This document shows positions 61,016-64,000 of a DNA stretch of 64,000 nucleotides, one piece after another (the first letter of the stretch is position 1; the number at the start of each line of letters is the position of its first letter). Position numbers and translations under genes: made by a program. The stretch covers positions 1 through 64,000 of the forward strand of contig JAIQFI010000019.1 in assembly GCA_020073345.1 (NCBI GenBank), read 5' to 3'. Below the pieces are notes generated by a model. It had not been told where the DNA came from. It worked only from the letters and a program-made list of their open reading frames with translations, and ran no database searches. This DNA comes from Terriglobia bacterium (GTDB taxonomy: Bacteria; Acidobacteriota; Terriglobia; Bryobacterales; Bryobacteraceae).

Positions 61016-62254
61016 ATGGACGATATGACACGACGTGGTTTTCTGGCTGCCGGAGCCGTGGTAGCGGCGCCTTACATTCTGAGATCGGAAGACAAGGCCG
61101 GAACCAAGAACCCCATCATCGGCGAAGGCGAGTACAAGTACGAGTGCATCCACGACTGGGGCCAGTTGCCCTCGAACATTAAGTACGGCAACACCCACAG
61201 CGTGGTGGAAGATTCGCAAGGCCATATCTACATCCACCACACGGTGTACGCGGACAGCCCCAGCGCCGACAGCGTCGTGGTTTTCGATGAGAAGGGCAAG
61301 TTTGTCCGCTCCTTCGGCCCCATGTTCCGCGGCGGCGCGCATGGCTTGTTCTTGAGCAAGGAAGGCAAGGACGAGTACCTCTACTTCTGCGACGAGAAGC
61401 ACGGCATCGTCTCCAAGCGCACACTGAAAGGCGAGGAAGTTTGGACCATGGGCTATCCCCAGGACTCCAAACCCTACACGAAGGGCCCCGGCGCGCCCGG
61501 TCTGAACTATCGACCCACTAACTTCGCGATCGCCCCTAATGGCGATTTCTGGGTCGGCGACGGCTACGGTTCCTACTACATGTTCCACTACAGCCAGAAG
61601 GGGAATTCGTATCCCAAGCTGGTGAACACGTTCGGCGGTCCTCCTGCGGCGCCTGCTGGAGCCGCCCCCGGCGGAGGTGGAGGTCGTGGCCAGGGTAAGG
61701 GTCCCGGCGGCCCGGGCGGCGATCAAGCGAAAGGTCCGGCTCCCGACCAGGCTAAAGGCGGCGGTGGCGGTGGCAGAGCGGCTGCTCCTCCGCGGCAGCC
61801 CGGTCAACCCGGCGTGCCGCGAAACCAGCCCATCGAGTCGATGAACAATCCGCACGGCAACATGATCGATCTGCGCGATCCCGCCAAGCCCATCTTGCTG
61901 GTGGCCGATCGCGGCAACCAGCGCATCGTGCGCTACACGCTTGATGACAAGCCCATTGATGTTGTAGCGGGAACGCTTCAGCCTTGCCATTTCCACGAGC
62001 ACAAAGGGATGATTGTAGTGCCCGACCTGGCGTCCCGCGTCACCCTTCTCGATAAGGACAACAAGGTTGTGGCTCACTTGGGCGAAGGCCTCGTCGGCAA
62101 CCCGCCCCGGACTACTGACGACCGCAGCAAATTCGTCCCAGGTCAGTTCGTCAACCCGCACGGCGCGTGCTTTGACCACGTCGGCAACATCTTCGTGGCC
62201 GAGTGGGTCGAAATCGGCCGCGTCACGAAACTCCGCAAGCTCCGTAGTTCGTAA
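61016..62254 (+). CDS. Tat-exported NHL-type beta-propeller protein
   Basis: The 412-residue protein has a twin-arginine signal (TRRGFLAAGAVVAAPYIL) and repeats of the NHL/six-bladed propeller kind, such as VVEDSQGHIYIHH, SVVVFDEKGKFVRSFGP, FAIAPNGDFWVGDGYG and LVADRGNQRIVRYTLD. A Gly/Gln/Pro/Lys-rich insert of about 60 residues (about 218-275, with GGGGG and GPGGPGG runs) interrupts the propeller. It may be a periplasmic binding protein or lyase-type propeller; no catalytic residues are assigned. AAGGAAC precedes the ATG. Confidence 0.8.
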   Translation: MDDMTRRGFLAAGAVVAAPYILRSEDKAGTKNPIIGEGEYKYECIHDWGQLPSNIKYGNTHSVVEDSQGHIYIHHTVYADSPSADSVVVFDEKGKFVRSFGPMFRGGAHGLFLSKEGKDEYLYFCDEKHGIVSKRTLKGEEVWTMGYPQDSKPYTKGPGAPGLNYRPTNFAIAPNGDFWVGDGYGSYYMFHYSQKGNSYPKLVNTFGGPPAAPAGAAPGGGGGRGQGKGPGGPGGDQAKGPAPDQAKGGGGGGRAAAPPRQPGQPGVPRNQPIESMNNPHGNMIDLRDPAKPILLVADRGNQRIVRYTLDDKPIDVVAGTLQPCHFHEHKGMIVVPDLASRVTLLDKDNKVVAHLGEGLVGNPPRTTDDRSKFVPGQFVNPHGACFDHVGNIFVAEWVEIGRVTKLRKLRSS

Positions 62255-62295
62255 CTAGCAACAGAACGTACCACTCAAGCCTCCAAAGGAGCTGT

Positions 62296-63012
62296 ATGGA
62301 CCCACGTTTGTTCGGCGAATTCATGGGAACTCTGGTTCTCGTGTTGATCGGTAACGGTGTTGTCGCCAATGTTGTTTTGAAGAAGACGCTGGGATCGGCC
62401 GCGGGTTGGCTGACCATCGTTTTCGGCTTCGGCCTGGGCGTGGTGGCTGGAGTCTTCACCGCGATCGCCTGCGGAAGCAGCGATGCCCACATCAATCCTG
62501 CCGTCACACTGGCATTCGCTATTTCTTCCGGGGACTTCAGCAAATTTCTGCCTTATCTGATCGCCCAGGTTTTAGGCGGGTTCGTCGGCGGGATGTTGGT
62601 GTGGATTCACTTCTTGCCGCATTGGAAGGAAACGCCCGATGCAGGTTCGAAACTTGCCTGCTTCTCGACCGGACCTGCCATTAAGAACACCGTCGCCAAT
62701 TTGATCAGCGAAGTCATCGGCACATTTCTGCTCGTCCTCACGATTGCTTCCATCGTCAAGACGTCTCCGGCGCCTGGATTAGTCCCATTCCTGGTGGGCG
62801 CGATGGTGTGGGCCATCGGCTCCGGTTTGGGGGGCACCACTGGATTCGCCATTAACCCGGCGCGCGACCTGGGTCCGCGGATTGCCCACGCCATCCTCCC
62901 AATCCCCGGCAAAGGCGGCTCGGACTTCGGTTACGGTCTGTCGGTTCCAGTGCTGGGCGGGCTGATTGGCGGCGCTCTGGCCGGCTTATTCATCCGCGTA
63001 GCTCATTTGTAA
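62296..63012 (+). CDS. Aquaglyceroporin (MIP family)
   Basis: The 238-residue protein has six membrane segments and the two NPA half-helices: DAHINPAVTLAFAI and GFAINPARDLGPRI. The Asp after the second NPAR motif (NPARDLGPR) is characteristic of glycerol facilitators as opposed to water-specific channels. It should allow passive uptake of glycerol or similar polyols. AAGGAG lies before the ATG at 62296. The next gene, formaldehyde dehydrogenase, starts 246 bp downstream with its own -10 box. Confidence 0.9.
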   Translation: MDPRLFGEFMGTLVLVLIGNGVVANVVLKKTLGSAAGWLTIVFGFGLGVVAGVFTAIACGSSDAHINPAVTLAFAISSGDFSKFLPYLIAQVLGGFVGGMLVWIHFLPHWKETPDAGSKLACFSTGPAIKNTVANLISEVIGTFLLVLTIASIVKTSPAPGLVPFLVGAMVWAIGSGLGGTTGFAINPARDLGPRIAHAILPIPGKGGSDFGYGLSVPVLGGLIGGALAGLFIRVAHL

Positions 63013-63067
63013 CGCGATCTCGATCCATCCCGTCTCAACACTACTTCTGCACTTGCGGAAGTTGGGG

Positions 63068-63073
63068 TATAAT
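63068..63073 (+). promoter_or_regulatory. Perfect -10 (TATAAT) with a long leader before the formaldehyde dehydrogenase gene
   Basis: TATAAT lies 185 nt before the ATG at 63259, implying a leader of about 180 nt. No -35 consensus is visible. The leader holds short inverted repeats: TCGCG/CGCGA near 63113-63126 and AGCGCA/TGCGCT at 63206-63219. It might form a regulatory structure; I do not recognise a riboswitch family. Confidence 0.4.
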
Positions 63074-63258
63074 TCTTGAGCGCATAGCGTGGGAAAGGCG
63101 TCCAGATAGAGTTCGCGATCCCGCGAGTGCGCCTGAAACAAATACGCTGAGTGATGATTCATGACGAGTTTCGCGGCCGCTGGTCGTATCACCCCGCAAG
63201 TTTAAAGCGCAAGTGCGCTGACAGACAGAGTGATGAAGGATAAAAGGAGACAGGAAGT

Positions 63259-64000
63259 ATGGCAACGAATCGTGGAGTAGCTTATATCAAGCCGGGCGTG
63301 GTGGAAGTTCAGTCCATCCCCTACCCCAAGCTGAAGATGCCGAAGAGCGAGACAGACCCGTTCGGCGGGAAAGACGCTCCTCATGGCGTCATCCTGAAAG
63401 TCGTGACCACTAACATCTGCGGATCGGATCAGCACATGGTTCGCGGCCGCACCACTGCCCCCCAAGGCCTGATCCTGGGCCACGAAATCACCGGCGAAAT
63501 CATCGAAAAGGGCAGCGACGTCGAAATGCTCAACGTCGGCGACCTGGTGACGGTGCCGTTCAACATCGCCTGTGGGCGTTGCCGCAATTGCCGCGAAGGC
63601 AAGACCGGCATCTGCCTGACCGTGAATCCGGCTCGTCCGGGCGCGGCGTACGGCTATGTGGACATGGGCGGATGGGTCGGCGGGCAGGCGGAATACGTCC
63701 TGGTTCCCTACGCCGATTTCAACCTGATCAAGTTCCCAAACAAAGAAAAGGCGATGGCGAAGATCAAGGACCTGACCCTTCTGTCCGACATCTTCCCCAC
63801 CGGTTTCCACGGCTGCGTGCAAGCCGGCGTTGGACCGGGTACTACGGTCTACATCGCAGGCGCGGGCCCGGTTGGTCTGGCGGCGGCAGCGGGAGCCCAG
63901 TTGCTGGGAGCGGCCGTCGTCATCGTCGGTGACATGATTCCGGAGCGTCTGGCACAGGCCAAGAGCTTCGGCTGCGAGACCATCGACCTGCGCAAGGACG
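63259..64000 (+). CDS. fdhA: Glutathione-independent formaldehyde dehydrogenase, 3' partial
   Basis: The visible 247 residues are the N-terminal part of a zinc-dependent medium-chain dehydrogenase of the FdhA group, which has about 400 residues. Catalytic zinc ligands are in NICGSDQHM (Cys) and LGHEITGE (His and Glu). The structural zinc site is CGRCRNCREGKTGIC, and the NAD-binding motif IAGAGPVGLAAAAGA follows. FdhA oxidises formaldehyde to formate with NAD and no glutathione. AGGAGACAGG lies before the ATG. The C-terminal third runs off the window. Confidence 0.9.
   Translation, partial: MATNRGVAYIKPGVVEVQSIPYPKLKMPKSETDPFGGKDAPHGVILKVVTTNICGSDQHMVRGRTTAPQGLILGHEITGEIIEKGSDVEMLNVGDLVTVPFNIACGRCRNCREGKTGICLTVNPARPGAAYGYVDMGGWVGGQAEYVLVPYADFNLIKFPNKEKAMAKIKDLTLLSDIFPTGFHGCVQAGVGPGTTVYIAGAGPVGLAAAAGAQLLGAAVVIVGDMIPERLAQAKSFGCETIDLRKD

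Noticed and set aside
59960-62179. A 739-codon open frame on the minus strand
   Set aside because: It is antisense to the DUF336, NHL propeller and cytochrome genes, which have signal peptides, family motifs and Shine-Dalgarno sites. The translation shows no domain and is Ala/Arg/Val-rich as expected for the antisense frame of high-GC genes.
1-64000. CRISPR arrays, tRNAs, insertion sequences, prophage or defence islands
   Set aside because: I saw no regularly spaced repeats, cloverleaf-like tRNA segments, transposases, integrases, restriction enzymes or toxin-antitoxin pairs in the window.

Overview
The window is high-GC bacterial chromosome. I infer an Acidobacteriota member, most likely of the Solibacter/Bryobacter type. 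The reasons are a VWFA-related 'Acidobacterial' domain protein, two DUF6152-like exported proteins, many small exported cytochromes and quinoproteins, a reaction-centre-type cytochrome with no phototrophy genes, and numerous Tat signals. This taxonomic call rests on gene families, not on a marker gene. I found no rRNA, tRNA, CRISPR array, insertion sequence or prophage. Genes are tightly packed and no gene-free stretch exceeds about 250 bases.

Layout. 1-5.9 kb: end of a membrane ferritin, two metallophosphoesterases, a PfkB sugar kinase, a GT39-like glycosyltransferase and a DapF homologue with one catalytic Cys changed to Ser. 5.9-10.1 kb: nucleotide-sugar dehydrogenase, ABC ATPase/permease pair, exported parvulin. 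10.2-14.3 kb: acyl-CoA dehydrogenase, AtuA-like protein, its small companion and an enoyl-CoA hydratase. 14.3-16.8 kb: variant Nramp transporter with a soluble PRC/MgtE_N/CBS partner. 16.9-23.4 kb: TPP enzyme, MFS exporter, EmrA-like adaptor, TPR protein, cytochrome/copper-monooxygenase fusion. 23.5-26 kb: tatA/B and two tandem tatC genes. 26-38 kb: an oxidative periplasmic region with an MBL-fold protein, aldose-epimerase-like protein, two Tat-exported TIM barrels, an amidohydrolase, two PQQ propeller proteins, a diheme cytochrome and a carboxypeptidase-regulatory-like protein. 38.1-40.5 kb: a LytS/LytTR-type two-component operon. 40.5-48.5 kb: aldo/keto reductase, a GMC dehydrogenase with its subunit 3, MscS channel, DUF2934 protein, glgC, a YncE-like gene broken by a stop codon, and a cupin. 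48.6-58.2 kb: VWFA-related protein, a six-gene minus-strand run around an IlvD/Edd sugar-acid dehydratase, and a divergent ACS-type transporter. 58.2-64 kb: DUF6152 protein, reaction-centre-type cytochrome, DUF336 protein, Tat-exported beta-propeller, aquaglyceroporin, and the start of a glutathione-independent formaldehyde dehydrogenase.

How it fits together. Most identifiable functions concern periplasmic oxidation of sugars, polyols or alcohols (PQQ enzymes, GMC dehydrogenase, cytochromes), uptake and processing of the products (sugar-acid dehydratase plus ACS transporter, TIM-barrel isomerases, aldo/keto reductase, formaldehyde dehydrogenase) and export of these enzymes by Tat. Several genes have a -10-like hexamer 6-8 nt before the start codon and no Shine-Dalgarno sequence, suggesting leaderless mRNAs. 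Other genes have strong AGGAG-type sites. The items most worth following up are the tandem tatC duplication with its 34-bp tatB scar, the Nramp/MgtE_N pairing, the DapF active-site change, the leaderless-start pattern and the sugar-acid operon with two copies of an unrecognised exported family.
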